Source of the DNA: Bacteroidales bacterium
Lineage (GTDB): Bacteria > Bacteroidota > Bacteroidia > Bacteroidales > UBA932
Assembly (NCBI GenBank): GCA_016290385.1
Contig: JAEETO010000002.1
Coordinates: 1-64,000, forward strand
DNA: 64,000 nucleotides
Reading direction: 5' to 3'
Below the pieces are notes generated by a model that did not search any database, was not told the origin of the DNA, and saw nothing but the letters and a program-made list of their open reading frames with translations. Below, one piece after another: positions 17,879 to 27,047 of the stretch. Both the position numbers and the translations under genes were made by a program. Each line of letters starts with the position of its first letter. Position 1 is the stretch's first letter.

Positions 17879-19168
17879 TTATTGACCGTCGATGGCCGAC
17901 TGATAGACGTCGCGCACCTTTACGGCGGCGGCGTCCCATTTGAGGTTGTCCACTTCTTCGCGGCCACGCTCCGTGGCCAGGCGGGGAAGCGCCGGATAGT
18001 TGAGCAGGCCGTACATGGCGTCTGCCAGGGCATTGACATCCCAGAAGTCCACCTTGATGGCATACTTCAGGACTTCGGCCACGCCCGACTGCTTCGAGAT
18101 GATGGTCGGCACGTCGGACTTCATGGCCTCGAGCGGCGAGATGCCGAAAGGCTCGGAGACCGAAGGCATCACATACACGTCGGAGAGGGCGAACATCTTC
18201 TGCACGTCGTCGCCGCGCAGGAAGCCCGTGAAATAGAAGCGGTCGGCGATGCCGAGTTTCGCCACGTAGCGGATGCAGCGGTTCATCATGTCGCCGCTGC
18301 CCGCCATCACGAAACGGGTGTCCGGGCAGACCTTGAGCACTTTGGCGGCCGCCTCGATGAAATATTCGGGACCCTTCTGGAAGGTGATGCGGCCCAGGAA
18401 GGTGATGACCTTGTCGTGGACGCCGCGCTGCACGGAGAGTTTCTCCCGGCCGGAGAAGTCGACGGCGTTGTGGACCGTGACGACCTTGGCGGGATCGATG
18501 CCGTACTTGGTGATGACGATGTTGCGGGTCAGGTCGCTGACGGTGATGACCTTGTCGGCCTCCTGCATGCCCCGCTGCTCGATCTCGAAGACGCGGGTGT
18601 CGATGTTGTCAGCGCTGCCGCGGTCGAAAGAGGTGGCGTGGACATGGATGACCAGGGGCTTGCCGGACACGCGCTTGGCGGCGATGCCGGCGTAATAGGT
18701 CAGCCAGTCGTGGGCATGGATCACGTCGAACTGCTGCTCGGCCGCAATCGCGCCGCCTACCATGGCATAACGGGAAACCTCTTCCATGAGGTTCTTGCCG
18801 TACTTGCCGGAGAATTTGTATTTCTGGCGGAAATAGAACTTGAATTCCTCATGCTGGTTGCGCTGCTCTTCCTCGACCAGGTCGGTGAAGTCGACCGGAT
18901 CGATGTAGGGATGCAGGTTGGAGCCTACGCGCAGGAACTGGACCTTGCCCAGAAATTCTTCGATGTTGGGGTACGCATCGTACACGGCCACGTCGCTGGC
19001 GTTGATGATGCGGACGGAGCTCTGGTCTTCGTCGCCGCTGGCCGAAGGCATCACGAACAACACATCGACGCCGGCATGCGCCAGACCTTTGGTCATGCCA
19101 TAGCATGCCGTGCCCAATCCTCCCGCGATATGGGGCGGGAACTCCCAGCCGAACATCAGGACTCTCAT
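17879..19168 (-). CDS. GT4-type glycogen synthase / alpha-glucan glycosyltransferase
   Basis: This 429-residue GT-B enzyme starts MRVLMFGWEFPPHIAGGLGT, with the GGLG donor loop of glycogen-synthase-like transferases. It has HAHDWLTYYAG in the N-domain and the E-x7-E nucleotide-sugar motif in SEPFGISPLEAMKSDVP. It should extend alpha-1,4-glucan from a sugar nucleotide in the cytoplasm. It overlaps the debranching gene by 4 bp (ATGA type), which indicates translational coupling. The family resembles the MalP/GlgM-like GT4 synthases more than classical GT5 GlgA, as usual for this Bacteroidota cluster. Donor (UDP- or ADP-glucose) is not decidable here. Confidence 0.88.
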   Translation of the reverse strand: MRVLMFGWEFPPHIAGGLGTACYGMTKGLAHAGVDVLFVMPSASGDEDQSSVRIINASDVAVYDAYPNIEEFLGKVQFLRVGSNLHPYIDPVDFTDLVEEEQRNQHEEFKFYFRQKYKFSGKYGKNLMEEVSRYAMVGGAIAAEQQFDVIHAHDWLTYYAGIAAKRVSGKPLVIHVHATSFDRGSADNIDTRVFEIEQRGMQEADKVITVSDLTRNIVITKYGIDPAKVVTVHNAVDFSGREKLSVQRGVHDKVITFLGRITFQKGPEYFIEAAAKVLKVCPDTRFVMAGSGDMMNRCIRYVAKLGIADRFYFTGFLRGDDVQKMFALSDVYVMPSVSEPFGISPLEAMKSDVPTIISKQSGVAEVLKYAIKVDFWDVNALADAMYGLLNYPALPRLATERGREEVDNLKWDAAAVKVRDVYQSAIDGQ

Positions 19169-21099
19169 AACGATTCCTCCTTATTTTGCTTGATCAGATA
19201 TTTCACTCGGATGATCTCCGCCACGCTGAGCGCCGAGTTGATGGCTCCGTGCGGGATGTATGGCGGATCGCCGTCGTAGATTTCGGCCACAGCGGCGATG
19301 CCATGGATGTTCAGGTCCTCCTGGAAGCCGTCGACCAGTTCCTGCGCCTTGCGCACGAACGAAGGGCCGAAGAGCTTGAAGCTGGCGTCCACATAGGCGC
19401 CCAGCAGCCAGGGACGGGTACAGCCGTTGTGGGTGGCGGTGTCACGCTCGATCTGGTTGCCGTCGTAACGGGAACGGTAGAGCGGATTCTTCGGCGACAG
19501 GGTGCGGATGCCGCGTGTGGTCACGAGTTCGCGGTCCACGGCGTGCAGGATCTCGGCCTGTACTTCTTCGGAAACGGGGCTGTAGGGCAGCGAGCAGGCA
19601 TACAACTGGTTGGGCCTCGTGAACACGTTCTGGCCCGCTTCGTCGACGTAGTCGGCCAGATGATGGCGGGCTTCCACCCAGAACAGGTTGTAGAAATTGG
19701 CTTCGATGGCGGCTTTGACTTCTGCGCAGCGCTTCGTGAAAGTACCGGCCTTGCCGAAGCAGCTCTCCATGTCGAGGGCGAAGCAGACAGCGTTGTACCA
19801 CAGACAGTTGGTCTCCACCTGATAGCCGTGGCGCTCGGTCACGGGCCTGCCGTCGACGTAGGCGTTCATCCAGCTCAGGGCAACGCCCGGTTTCTGGGCC
19901 CAGAGCAGGCCGTTCTCGTGCAGCTGTGCCTCCGGACGGCCGTCCATGTAGCTTTCGATCACCTGTTTGAGGAACTTGCCGTATTTCTTCCAGGCGCCTT
20001 CGGCGTCGCCGGTGAATTTCACCAGATGCTGGACGGCTTCCGTAAGCCGCAGCGGCGATTCGACCTGGTCGCTTCCCTTGAGGAAAGGTTTCTTCTGTTC
20101 GAGCATCAGGTCGGAGAGTATCTTCTCGAAACGTTTCACGTCGCCGTTGTTGTAGAGCGTCAGGCCCGGCAGGGCGATGCAGGTCTCGCGCATGCCACCC
20201 ATCTCGTGCCACGAGAAACCGGTGCAGATGCGGGAGAGCGGGCCCTTTTCAGCGAAGAGCTGTTCGGCGGCAGCCTTCAGGCAGTCGTCGTAATTGTCGC
20301 GCGGCATACGGCGCTTGGCCTCCCGGGTGAACTGCGCCTTGAGGTTGCGGTGTGAGACCGGCTCGGTGGAAGCGGAGAAGACGATGCTCTCTCCCTTTTC
20401 CAGCGGAAGCTCGAAGAAGCCCGGCACGAGCAGGTCTTCCTGGCAGTCGAAGCCGCGGCGGTATTCCTCCTTGTAAACGATATTCTTGTACCAGTCCGGT
20501 GCGTGGACATAGTCGCTTTTCTTGGAAATCTGGAGATGGAGGCGCGGGAAACCCTTGTAGAGGCAGAACGATACGCCGCCCTCTTCGGGACGGTAGTGCG
20601 TGTCTGCGTCGGGATTGGCCACGGTCAGTGCGTGGATGCTGCGGAAGGCCAGATACGGTTTCAGGCGCAGCACGGTGTGGGAATGGGCGTCGAGCAGGGT
20701 GTAGCGGATCAGCAGCTGGCCGGCTCCCACCACGAAAAGGATTTCTTTCTTGAAAAGCATGCCGCCCACCCGGTAGGTGATCACCGGATAGGGGTCCATT
20801 TCAAAATCAACGATGTACTTGTGTCCGCGGGGTTCGTAGATGTCTCCGTAGCAGTGGATGCCCAGGTTGAAAGGCATGCCGTGCTGCAGCAGCGTTTCGT
20901 CGAGTGCCGACAGGAGCATGTAGCGGTGACCGCCGAAACGGTCGATCGGAACTGCCATCAGGCCGTGATACTTCCGGGTGTTGCACCCCACGATGGTCGT
21001 GTTGCAGTAGCCGCCCGCCCGGTTGGTGGCAAGCAGTTCCCGCTTGAGGGAGTATTCGAGATTCACGAGCTCCGCTTTGTTGAATTGCAAATAAGCCAT
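19165..21099 (-). CDS. Archaeal-type glycogen debranching enzyme (GDE, amylo-alpha-1,6-glucosidase)
   Basis: The start is put at the Met of MAYLQFNKAELVNLEYSLKR (644 residues). A Met 12 codons earlier would lie too close to the promoter at 21125-21132. The N-terminal domain has the GDE opening (ELLATNRAGGYCNTTIVGCN, TRKYHGLMAV). The C-terminal (alpha/alpha)6 barrel follows with WMNAYVDGRPVTERHGYQVE and ERDTATHNGCTRPWLLGAYV. These enzymes remove alpha-1,6 branches of glycogen. The protein is cytoplasmic. It lies between glgB and the GT4 synthase, and its stop overlaps the synthase start, so degradation and synthesis genes are made together. Confidence 0.92.
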   Translation of the reverse strand: MAYLQFNKAELVNLEYSLKRELLATNRAGGYCNTTIVGCNTRKYHGLMAVPIDRFGGHRYMLLSALDETLLQHGMPFNLGIHCYGDIYEPRGHKYIVDFEMDPYPVITYRVGGMLFKKEILFVVGAGQLLIRYTLLDAHSHTVLRLKPYLAFRSIHALTVANPDADTHYRPEEGGVSFCLYKGFPRLHLQISKKSDYVHAPDWYKNIVYKEEYRRGFDCQEDLLVPGFFELPLEKGESIVFSASTEPVSHRNLKAQFTREAKRRMPRDNYDDCLKAAAEQLFAEKGPLSRICTGFSWHEMGGMRETCIALPGLTLYNNGDVKRFEKILSDLMLEQKKPFLKGSDQVESPLRLTEAVQHLVKFTGDAEGAWKKYGKFLKQVIESYMDGRPEAQLHENGLLWAQKPGVALSWMNAYVDGRPVTERHGYQVETNCLWYNAVCFALDMESCFGKAGTFTKRCAEVKAAIEANFYNLFWVEARHHLADYVDEAGQNVFTRPNQLYACSLPYSPVSEEVQAEILHAVDRELVTTRGIRTLSPKNPLYRSRYDGNQIERDTATHNGCTRPWLLGAYVDASFKLFGPSFVRKAQELVDGFQEDLNIHGIAAVAEIYDGDPPYIPHGAINSALSVAEIIRVKYLIKQNKEESL

Positions 21100-21124
21100 G
21101 GTCTCACAGATATGTTTAATCGCG

Positions 21125-21132
21125 CAAAGGTA
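21125..21132 (-). promoter_or_regulatory. Putative -7 box for the glycogen debranching operon
   Basis: The minus strand reads TACCTTTG, matching TAnnTTTG, 25 bp before the ATG at 21099 and within the 69-bp gap after glgB. It suggests that the debranching-GT4-GH57 genes can be transcribed separately from xseAB-glgB. Confidence 0.55.
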
Positions 21133-21168
21133 CAAAAAAGAATTAAATCACACTTATTTATAATAATC

Positions 21169-23142
21169 TTATCTCTTTTTCAGCACTTGTACGGTACGGC
21201 TCGGGAGATATAGATAGAGCGTGTCCGCATCCCCTTCCCGGACCGTCTGATGGCCCTGCTTGGGATCATTGCGGGAGAAGCCGCCGAATTCGGGCGCATC
21301 GCTGTCGAGCAACAGTTCATAGCTGCCTGCCGGCACGCCGAAACCATAGTTGTCGAAGGAGAATTCGGGATTGAAATTGAAAGCGAAGACCAGGCCGGCG
21401 CGCTCGAGAAGCAGCACTTTCTTCTCCTCGTCGCAGCGCAGGCAGCGGGCCGGAGAGGCCAGCAGCGCGTTCTCGCGGGCCAGCTTCAGCATGGCCTGCT
21501 CAAAGCGCCAGAGACCGTGGTAACGCAGGGCGGGATTGTCGACGAGCGACCACTGCCGGCGGGCGTAGAAGAACGACCAGTCGTTGCCTTCACGCGGGAA
21601 ATCGATCCATTCGGGATGGCCGAATTCGTTGCCCATGAAGGTCAGGTAGCCGTCGCCGGCCGTGGCCAGGGTCACCAGCCGGATCATCTTGTGCAGGGCG
21701 ATGCCGCGGTCGATGATCAGGTTTTGTGAACCGATGTTCATGTTCCAGTACATTTCCTTGTCGATGAGGCGGAAAATGATGGTCTTGTCGCCCACCAGCG
21801 CCTGGTCGTGGCATTCGGCATAGCTGATGGTCCGCTCGTCGGCGCGCTTGCCGGAGAGTTCATGCCAGATCTCGCCCATGCTCCAGTCCCAGTCGCCGCG
21901 CTCCTTGATCCACTTGATCCAGTGATCGGCGATGCCCATGCTCATGCGGTAGTCGAAGCCGATGCCGCCTTCGGCGATGGGCGCCGCCAGGCCGGGCATG
22001 CCCGACATGTCCTCGGCGATGGTGAAAGCGTTGGGGTTCAACTCTTTGACCAAAATGTTGGCCAGGCCCAGATAAGTGATGGCATCGCCGTCCTGTCCGC
22101 CGTCGAAATAGCAGCCGTAGTTCGTGAAATCACGTTCCAAGCCGTGGTCGTAGTAAAGCATGCTGGTCACGCCGTCGAAGCGGAAGCCGTCGAGGCAGTA
22201 TTCCTCCATCCAGTATTTGAGGTTCGACAGCAGGAAATGGATGGTCTGGCCCTTGCCGTAGTCGAAGCAGCGCGAACCCCAGGCGGGATGCTGTCCGCGG
22301 GGGCCTTCGTGGAAGTAGGTCGTATAGGAGCCGTCGAGGCGGCTGAGGCCTTCCACTTCGTTGCTCACGGCATGGCTGTGGACTACGTCCATGATCACGG
22401 CGATGCCGGCCTGGTGGGCTGCGTCGACCAGTGCCTTGAACTCCTCGGGCGTGCCGAAGCGGCTGCTCAGGGCGAAGAAACTGGACACCTGGTAACCGAA
22501 GCTCCCGTAGTAGGGATGCTCCTGCAGTGCCATGATCTGCAGCGTGTTGTAACCTGTCTCGATGACGCGCGGAAGGACGTTCTCCCGGAACTCGGTGAAG
22601 GAGCCCACTTTCTGCTCTTCGGTGCTCATGCCGATATGGGTCTCGTAGATGAGCGGATTGTCAATCTTCGGGCCGCGTTTCTTGCGCCAGCGATAGGGTT
22701 TCAGCGGCTCCCACACCTGGGCGCAGAACACTTTGGTCACTGGATCCTGGATGCAACGGGTGGCATAGGCAGGAATACGTTCTCCCCCGCCGCCGGGCCA
22801 TTCGACGAACCATTTGTATCGGTCGCCGTGGACAATCTTTTCACCGGGGACACGCAGTTCCCAGTTGCCGCCGCCCACAGGCTGAAGGGCCCATTCATTG
22901 CTGCGGCGCCAGCCGTTGAAGTCGCCGGTCAGGTAGATCTTGGAAGCATTGGGCGCCCACTCGCGGAACACCCAGTCGCCATTTTCGCGGTGCAGGCAAT
23001 AATACATGGCGCCGTTGATGGCTCGTTTCAGGGGTTTCAATTTGCCCGCAATGGACTCTTTCACACGCAGGATCTGCTGGTTGCGTCCTTCGACGGCATC
23101 CTTGTAGGGCGCCAGCCACGGGTCTTTTTCGTAAATCTTCAT
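21169..23142 (-). CDS. glgB: 1,4-alpha-glucan branching enzyme (GH13)
   Basis: The 657-residue protein has an N-terminal CBM48 domain (WVFREWAPNASKIYLTGDFN) and a GH13 barrel. GH13 motifs are seen in order: MDVVHSHAVSNEV, GFRFDGVTSMLYYDHG with the nucleophile Asp, TIAEDMSGMPG with the acid/base Glu, and SYAECHDQALVGDK with the transition-state Asp. YYDHG after the nucleophile strand and the long N-terminus are typical of eukaryote-like branching enzymes found in Bacteroidota. It introduces alpha-1,6 branches into glycogen. It begins 15 bp after xseB, and the glycogen debranching operon follows after a 69-bp gap with its own promoter. Confidence 0.95.
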   Translation of the reverse strand: MKIYEKDPWLAPYKDAVEGRNQQILRVKESIAGKLKPLKRAINGAMYYCLHRENGDWVFREWAPNASKIYLTGDFNGWRRSNEWALQPVGGGNWELRVPGEKIVHGDRYKWFVEWPGGGGERIPAYATRCIQDPVTKVFCAQVWEPLKPYRWRKKRGPKIDNPLIYETHIGMSTEEQKVGSFTEFRENVLPRVIETGYNTLQIMALQEHPYYGSFGYQVSSFFALSSRFGTPEEFKALVDAAHQAGIAVIMDVVHSHAVSNEVEGLSRLDGSYTTYFHEGPRGQHPAWGSRCFDYGKGQTIHFLLSNLKYWMEEYCLDGFRFDGVTSMLYYDHGLERDFTNYGCYFDGGQDGDAITYLGLANILVKELNPNAFTIAEDMSGMPGLAAPIAEGGIGFDYRMSMGIADHWIKWIKERGDWDWSMGEIWHELSGKRADERTISYAECHDQALVGDKTIIFRLIDKEMYWNMNIGSQNLIIDRGIALHKMIRLVTLATAGDGYLTFMGNEFGHPEWIDFPREGNDWSFFYARRQWSLVDNPALRYHGLWRFEQAMLKLARENALLASPARCLRCDEEKKVLLLERAGLVFAFNFNPEFSFDNYGFGVPAGSYELLLDSDAPEFGGFSRNDPKQGHQTVREGDADTLYLYLPSRTVQVLKKR

Positions 23143-23157
23143 CGTATGCTGTTTATT

Positions 23158-23355
23158 TTACTTTTCCGTCTTCATCAGTTCCTCGATGGCTTCCTGGTTG
23201 CCCTGGATATAGGCCCGGCACCACCTGATCAGCTCCATCGCCTTCTTCACATCCTCCCCGATCGCGGTCAGATCCCGCTCCGGATCCTCGATCTTCTTCA
23301 CCAAAGCCTCCAGCTCGGCGTACACTTCTTCGTATTTCTTTTCTTTTTCCATCAT
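23158..23355 (-). CDS. xseB: Exodeoxyribonuclease VII small subunit
   Basis: This 65-residue, helical, highly charged protein matches XseB in size and pattern (YEEVYAELEALVKKIEDPE, then DVKKAMELIRWC). XseB wraps several copies around one XseA large subunit to form the single-strand exonuclease VII. It starts 19 bp after xseA on the same strand. The second Met (23352) is an equally good start. The usual conserved core of XseB (LExIVxxLExGxLxLEE) is only loosely kept, so the call leans on context as well as length. Confidence 0.85.
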   Translation of the reverse strand: MMEKEKKYEEVYAELEALVKKIEDPERDLTAIGEDVKKAMELIRWCRAYIQGNQEAIEELMKTEK

Positions 23356-23374
23356 TTCAAGGTTTTAAAGATAA

Positions 23375-24562
23375 TCATTTCCTGCGAATTTCGGAAACTT
23401 CGGCGTCGACGATGCCGTCTCGGAACATGACGGAAAGGCGGTCACCGGGGGTGAAGGCGGCGGCGGTGGCGGCGCGGCGGCCGTTCTTGAGAGCGATCAG
23501 GAAGCCGCGGTCGAGGGCGCGCCGGGGATCGATGGCATCGAGGCGGCGTTCGAGCAGGTCGAGCTGGTGGCGGGCTTCGGCGTGGCGGTCGGAGACCGCA
23601 TGTTCGATGCGCAGACGCAGCGCATCGAGCACACTTGACTGCGCCATGGCATGGGTGAGGACAGCCAGGTGCAGGCGCTGGACCAGCGTGTCGAGCTGCC
23701 AGGCCTCGGCCGCGAAGCGGTCGAGGAGCCAGTCGGCCAGGGCCGTGGGCGTTTTCACGTGGGTATGGGCGACCATGTCGATGACGTGATAATCATGGTC
23801 GTGACCGATGGCCGTCAGCACCGGCAGAGGGAACTGGGCCACGTTGACCGCCAGGTCGTAATCGTCGAAACAAACCAGATCCATCGCGCCGCCGCCACCC
23901 CGCAGGATGAGCACGGCATCGAAAGCATCTTCTTCAGCCGCCACGGCATCGAGCGCCGCGATGATGCTCGCCGGAGCGGCGTCGCCCTGCATCAGCGCCG
24001 GGAAGAGCCGCAACTCGAAACGGAAGCCGTATTCATTGCCGGAGAGCTGGCGCTGGAAATCGCGCCAGCCCGCCGCCGTCTCGCTGGTGATGACAGCCAG
24101 GCGCCGGGGCAGCAGCGGGAGCTCGAGCTGGGCGTTCATGCCGAACATCCCTTCTGCCTCCAGCCGGGCGATGGTCCGCTGGCGGGCCAGTTCCAAATCG
24201 CCCACCGTGAAGGAAGGGTCGATGTCGTAGATCACCAGAGACAGACCGTAGAGCACCGAGTAGCTGACCTGCACCCGGACCAGCACCCGCATGCCCACCT
24301 GCAGCGGACGACCCGTCTGCGTCTCGAAATACGGGCGTATCATCCGCCAGGAAGAGGCCCATACGACGGCGGAAGCCTTGGCCAGCAGCGCATTGGAATC
24401 CGGGTCCTTTTCCACCAGCGTAAGGTAGCAGTGCCCCGAGGGATGCTGCTTCAGTTCACTGATCTCGGCCTGCAGCCAGACCGGCTCGAAGAAGGTCTCT
24501 TCGAGCCGCTTTTTCACTTGCTCCTGCAAGGCAAGCAGACCCAGCGGATTGTTCGTTTCCAT
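23375..24562 (-). CDS. xseA: Exodeoxyribonuclease VII large subunit
   Basis: The 395-residue protein has an N-terminal OB fold (VWLQAEISELKQHPSGHCYL) and the XseA catalytic core: RLAVITSETAAGWRDF, ILRGGGGAMDLVCFDD and TAIGHDHDYHVIDMVA with THVKTPTALADW. It acts with XseB in degrading single-stranded DNA during repair. It is shorter than the E. coli protein (about 456), as in other Bacteroidota, mainly in the coiled region. Its start lies 5 bp from a TATATTTG -7 box, so the transcript has a very short leader. It is divergent from engB, with 65 bp between the two start codons. Confidence 0.95.
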   Translation of the reverse strand: METNNPLGLLALQEQVKKRLEETFFEPVWLQAEISELKQHPSGHCYLTLVEKDPDSNALLAKASAVVWASSWRMIRPYFETQTGRPLQVGMRVLVRVQVSYSVLYGLSLVIYDIDPSFTVGDLELARQRTIARLEAEGMFGMNAQLELPLLPRRLAVITSETAAGWRDFQRQLSGNEYGFRFELRLFPALMQGDAAPASIIAALDAVAAEEDAFDAVLILRGGGGAMDLVCFDDYDLAVNVAQFPLPVLTAIGHDHDYHVIDMVAHTHVKTPTALADWLLDRFAAEAWQLDTLVQRLHLAVLTHAMAQSSVLDALRLRIEHAVSDRHAEARHQLDLLERRLDAIDPRRALDRGFLIALKNGRRAATAAAFTPGDRLSVMFRDGIVDAEVSEIRRK

Positions 24563-24567
24563 GTTGA

Positions 24568-24575
24568 CAAATATA
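24568..24575 (-). promoter_or_regulatory. Putative -7 box for xseA
   Basis: TATATTTG on the minus strand ends 5 bp before the xseA ATG. If used, the message is almost leaderless. No clear -33 box was seen. Confidence 0.5.
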
Positions 24576-24598
24576 CGAATTAATTCCGCAAAATTTCG

Positions 24599-24606
24599 TA
24601 TTTTTG
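24599..24606 (+). promoter_or_regulatory. Putative -7 box for engB
   Basis: TATTTTTG matches TAnnTTTG and lies 21 bp before the engB ATG at 24628. A Met at 24604 falls inside this box and is therefore unlikely to be the real start. It faces the xseA promoter in a divergent AT-rich region. Confidence 0.55.
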
Positions 24607-24627
24607 CAGAACCAATTTTCCGTATCC

Positions 24628-25224
24628 ATGATCATCAAGCAGGCCCTCTTTGCCGGAAGCAGCCAGCGCACGGACCAGAAGCCGAAAATCCGCCATCCGG
24701 AATTCGCCTTCATCGGACGGAGCAACGTCGGAAAATCCTCCCTGATCAATCGCCTCTGTGGTATCAACGGGCTGGCCCACACCTCTTCCACCCCCGGCAA
24801 AACACAGCTTGTCAACCATTTTTTGATCAACGACGCATGGTATCTCGTGGACCTGCCCGGCTACGGCTATGCCCGCATGGGCAAGAAGGGACGCGAGAAG
24901 TTGCAGGAAATCATCAGCGACTACATCCTCCACAGCGAGGAGATGGTGCTGCTCTTCGTGCTGCTTGACGCCCGGCACGACCTCCAGCAGATCGACCGTG
25001 ACTTCATCACGGAACTCGGCGCAGAAGGCATCCCCTTCGCCCTGATTTATACCAAATGCGACAAACTGGGCCCCGTCGCGCTCAAGACGCAGGTGGAACG
25101 CAACGCCGAAGTGCTGCGCGAGACCTGGGAAGAACTTCCGCCCACCTTCTGCAGTTCCGCCGAAACCGGGGCGGGACGCGACGAAATCCTGCAATACATC
25201 GAATCCATCCTTAACACACTATAA
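24628..25224 (+). CDS. engB: Ribosome biogenesis GTP-binding protein EngB/YsxC
   Basis: The start MIIKQALFAGSS is chosen over a Met 8 codons upstream that overlaps the promoter. The 198-residue protein is a TrmE-Era-type GTPase. G1 is GRSNVGKSS, G2 lies in SSTPGKTQLVN, G3 is VDLPGYGYARMG and G4 is TKCDK, with CSSAETGAGRDEIL as G5. EngB helps assemble the 50S ribosomal subunit and is usually essential. It is divergent from xseA and followed 17 bp later by prs. Confidence 0.96.
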   Translation: MIIKQALFAGSSQRTDQKPKIRHPEFAFIGRSNVGKSSLINRLCGINGLAHTSSTPGKTQLVNHFLINDAWYLVDLPGYGYARMGKKGREKLQEIISDYILHSEEMVLLFVLLDARHDLQQIDRDFITELGAEGIPFALIYTKCDKLGPVALKTQVERNAEVLRETWEELPPTFCSSAETGAGRDEILQYIESILNTL

Positions 25225-25241
25225 TAAACTCCTCGACTTCC

Positions 25242-26192
25242 ATGGAAGAATACGATCACAAACTGAAGATTTTCGCCTGCAAGAATTCCCATGCGTTTGC
25301 AGAGCAGATTGCGAAGCATCTCAACACCACGCTCGGAGACTCCGAACTGACCGTCTTCAGCGACGGTGAATTCCAGCCGCAATTCACCGAGAGCGTGCGC
25401 GGCGCCACAGTGTTCATCGTCCAGAGCACCAATCCGCCGGCCGACAATCTCTTCGAACTGTTGCTGATGATCGACGCTGCCCGCCGGGCTTCCGCCTACA
25501 AGGTGATTGCCGTGATCCCCTACTTCGGCTGGGCCCGCCAGGACCGCAAGGACCGCCCGCGCGTTTCCATCGCTTCCAAGCTCGTGGCCAACATGCTGAC
25601 TGCCGCCGGCTGCGACCGCGTGATGACCTGCGAACTGCACGCCGCCCAGATCCAGGGCTTCTTCGACATTCCCGTCGACCACCTGTGGGCCACTTCCATC
25701 TTCATTCCGTATATCAAGGCGATGAACCTCGACAACCTGTCGATCGCCTCGCCGGACATGGGCGGCGCCAAGAAGGCCAACGTCTATGCCAAGCACCTCA
25801 ACGCCCCGCTGATCATCTGCCACAAGGACCGCACGAAAGCCAACGTGATCGGCACCATGACCGCCATCGGCGAAATCGAAGGCCGCAACGTCGTGATCGT
25901 CGACGACATGGTAGACACCGCCGGCACCATCACCAAGTGCGCCGACGTGCTGAAGGAACGCGGCGCCCTGAGCGTCCGTGCCGTCTGCACCCATCCGATC
26001 CTCTCGGGCCCGGCCTACGACCGCATCAACGCTTCCCCTATCCAGGAATTCCTCGTCGCCGATACCGTTCCCCTCAAGCCGGACAAGGACAACTCCAAGT
26101 TCACCGTCCTGTCGATGACCGAACTGTTCGCCAACGTGATCGACCGCATCTATCACAACGAGCCGGTCAGCGACATGTTCATCCGCAGCTAG
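25242..26192 (+). CDS. prs: Ribose-phosphate pyrophosphokinase
   Basis: The 316-residue enzyme makes phosphoribosyl pyrophosphate from ribose-5-phosphate and ATP. It shows the class I PRPP synthetase signatures: FSDGEFQPQFTESVRG in the N-domain, IPYFGWARQDRKDRPRVSIA as the flexible ATP loop, CELHAAQIQGFFDIPVDHLW, and the PRPP-binding VIVDDMVDTAGTI. Length is standard. It lies between engB and nadE with very short gaps; NadE uses nicotinate-derived adenylate downstream of PRPP, so the neighbours share a nucleotide-cofactor theme. Confidence 0.97.
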   Translation: MEEYDHKLKIFACKNSHAFAEQIAKHLNTTLGDSELTVFSDGEFQPQFTESVRGATVFIVQSTNPPADNLFELLLMIDAARRASAYKVIAVIPYFGWARQDRKDRPRVSIASKLVANMLTAAGCDRVMTCELHAAQIQGFFDIPVDHLWATSIFIPYIKAMNLDNLSIASPDMGGAKKANVYAKHLNAPLIICHKDRTKANVIGTMTAIGEIEGRNVVIVDDMVDTAGTITKCADVLKERGALSVRAVCTHPILSGPAYDRINASPIQEFLVADTVPLKPDKDNSKFTVLSMTELFANVIDRIYHNEPVSDMFIRS

Positions 26193-26195
26193 GCC

Positions 26196-27041
26196 ATGAT
26201 CCTCGAACCCCAACTCCCGATCGAGAGCGTCCACGGACGGCTTGTCGGCAAGATCCGCGATTATTTTGCCGGCGCCGGCATGAAACGGGCCGTGCTGGGC
26301 CTTTCCGGCGGCATCGATTCCGCCCTCGTGGCCGCCCTGGGCGTCGATGCCCTCGGTGCAGAGAACGTCCATGGTATCCTGATGCCTTCGGCATTTTCAA
26401 CGGAAGGGTCCGTGGCCGATTCCATCGCGCTGGCCCGGAACCTCGGCATCAGCTACGACATCGTTCCCATCGGCTCCATCTACGACAAAGCCATGGAAGC
26501 CATGGCGGCATTTTTCACGGACGGCCAGTGGAGCGTGGCGCAGGAAAACCTGCAGGCCCGCATCCGCGGCGCCATCCTGATGACCTGGTCGAACCGTTTC
26601 AACGCGCTGCTGCTCAACACCTCGAACAAGAGTGAACTCTTCACGGGCTACGGCACCCTCTACGGCGACCTCTGCGGTGCCATCATGGTGATCGCCGACC
26701 TCTACAAAGTGCAGGTCTATGAGCTTTCGCACTACGTGAACCGCCTCCATGGAAAAGAAGTGATCCCCGAAGCCATCCTCACGAAGGCGCCCTCCGCCGA
26801 ACTGCGACCGAACCAGAAAGACACCGACTCACTGCCGGCCTACGAACTGCTCGACCCCGTGCTCCACGCCCTGTGCGAAGAAGAACTCACCCCGGAGGAA
26901 GTCGTGGCCCGCGGCACCGATGCCGCCCTGGTCGAACGCATCGTCCGCCTCAAGCGCGGCGCCGCCTTCAAGGTCATGCAGATTCCGCCTGTCCTGACTG
27001 TGGGCGGTCACCCGGTCGTACCGCCGTTCAAACAGCTCTAA
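26196..27041 (+). CDS. nadE: NAD+ synthetase (ammonia-dependent type)
   Basis: The 281-residue protein has the N-type ATP pyrophosphatase loop LGLSGGIDSALVAA and LLNTSNKSELFTGYGTLYGD, typical of NadE, which amidates nicotinate adenine dinucleotide to NAD+. There is no N-terminal nitrilase (glutaminase) domain, so ammonia is the expected donor. It starts 3 bp after prs. The segment ILTKAPSAELRPNQKDTDSL carries the conserved K-x-P-[ST]-A-x-L-x-x-x-Q-x-D core. The end LTVGGHPVVPPF is normal for this family. Confidence 0.96.
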   Translation: MILEPQLPIESVHGRLVGKIRDYFAGAGMKRAVLGLSGGIDSALVAALGVDALGAENVHGILMPSAFSTEGSVADSIALARNLGISYDIVPIGSIYDKAMEAMAAFFTDGQWSVAQENLQARIRGAILMTWSNRFNALLLNTSNKSELFTGYGTLYGDLCGAIMVIADLYKVQVYELSHYVNRLHGKEVIPEAILTKAPSAELRPNQKDTDSLPAYELLDPVLHALCEEELTPEEVVARGTDAALVERIVRLKRGAAFKVMQIPPVLTVGGHPVVPPFKQL

Positions 27042-27047
27042 AGTACG

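Noticed and set aside
16200-23430. Large plus-strand open frames (up to ~550 codons) opposite the glycogen genes
   Set aside because: They mirror strong, motif-rich minus-strand genes; their length comes from high GC at third positions.
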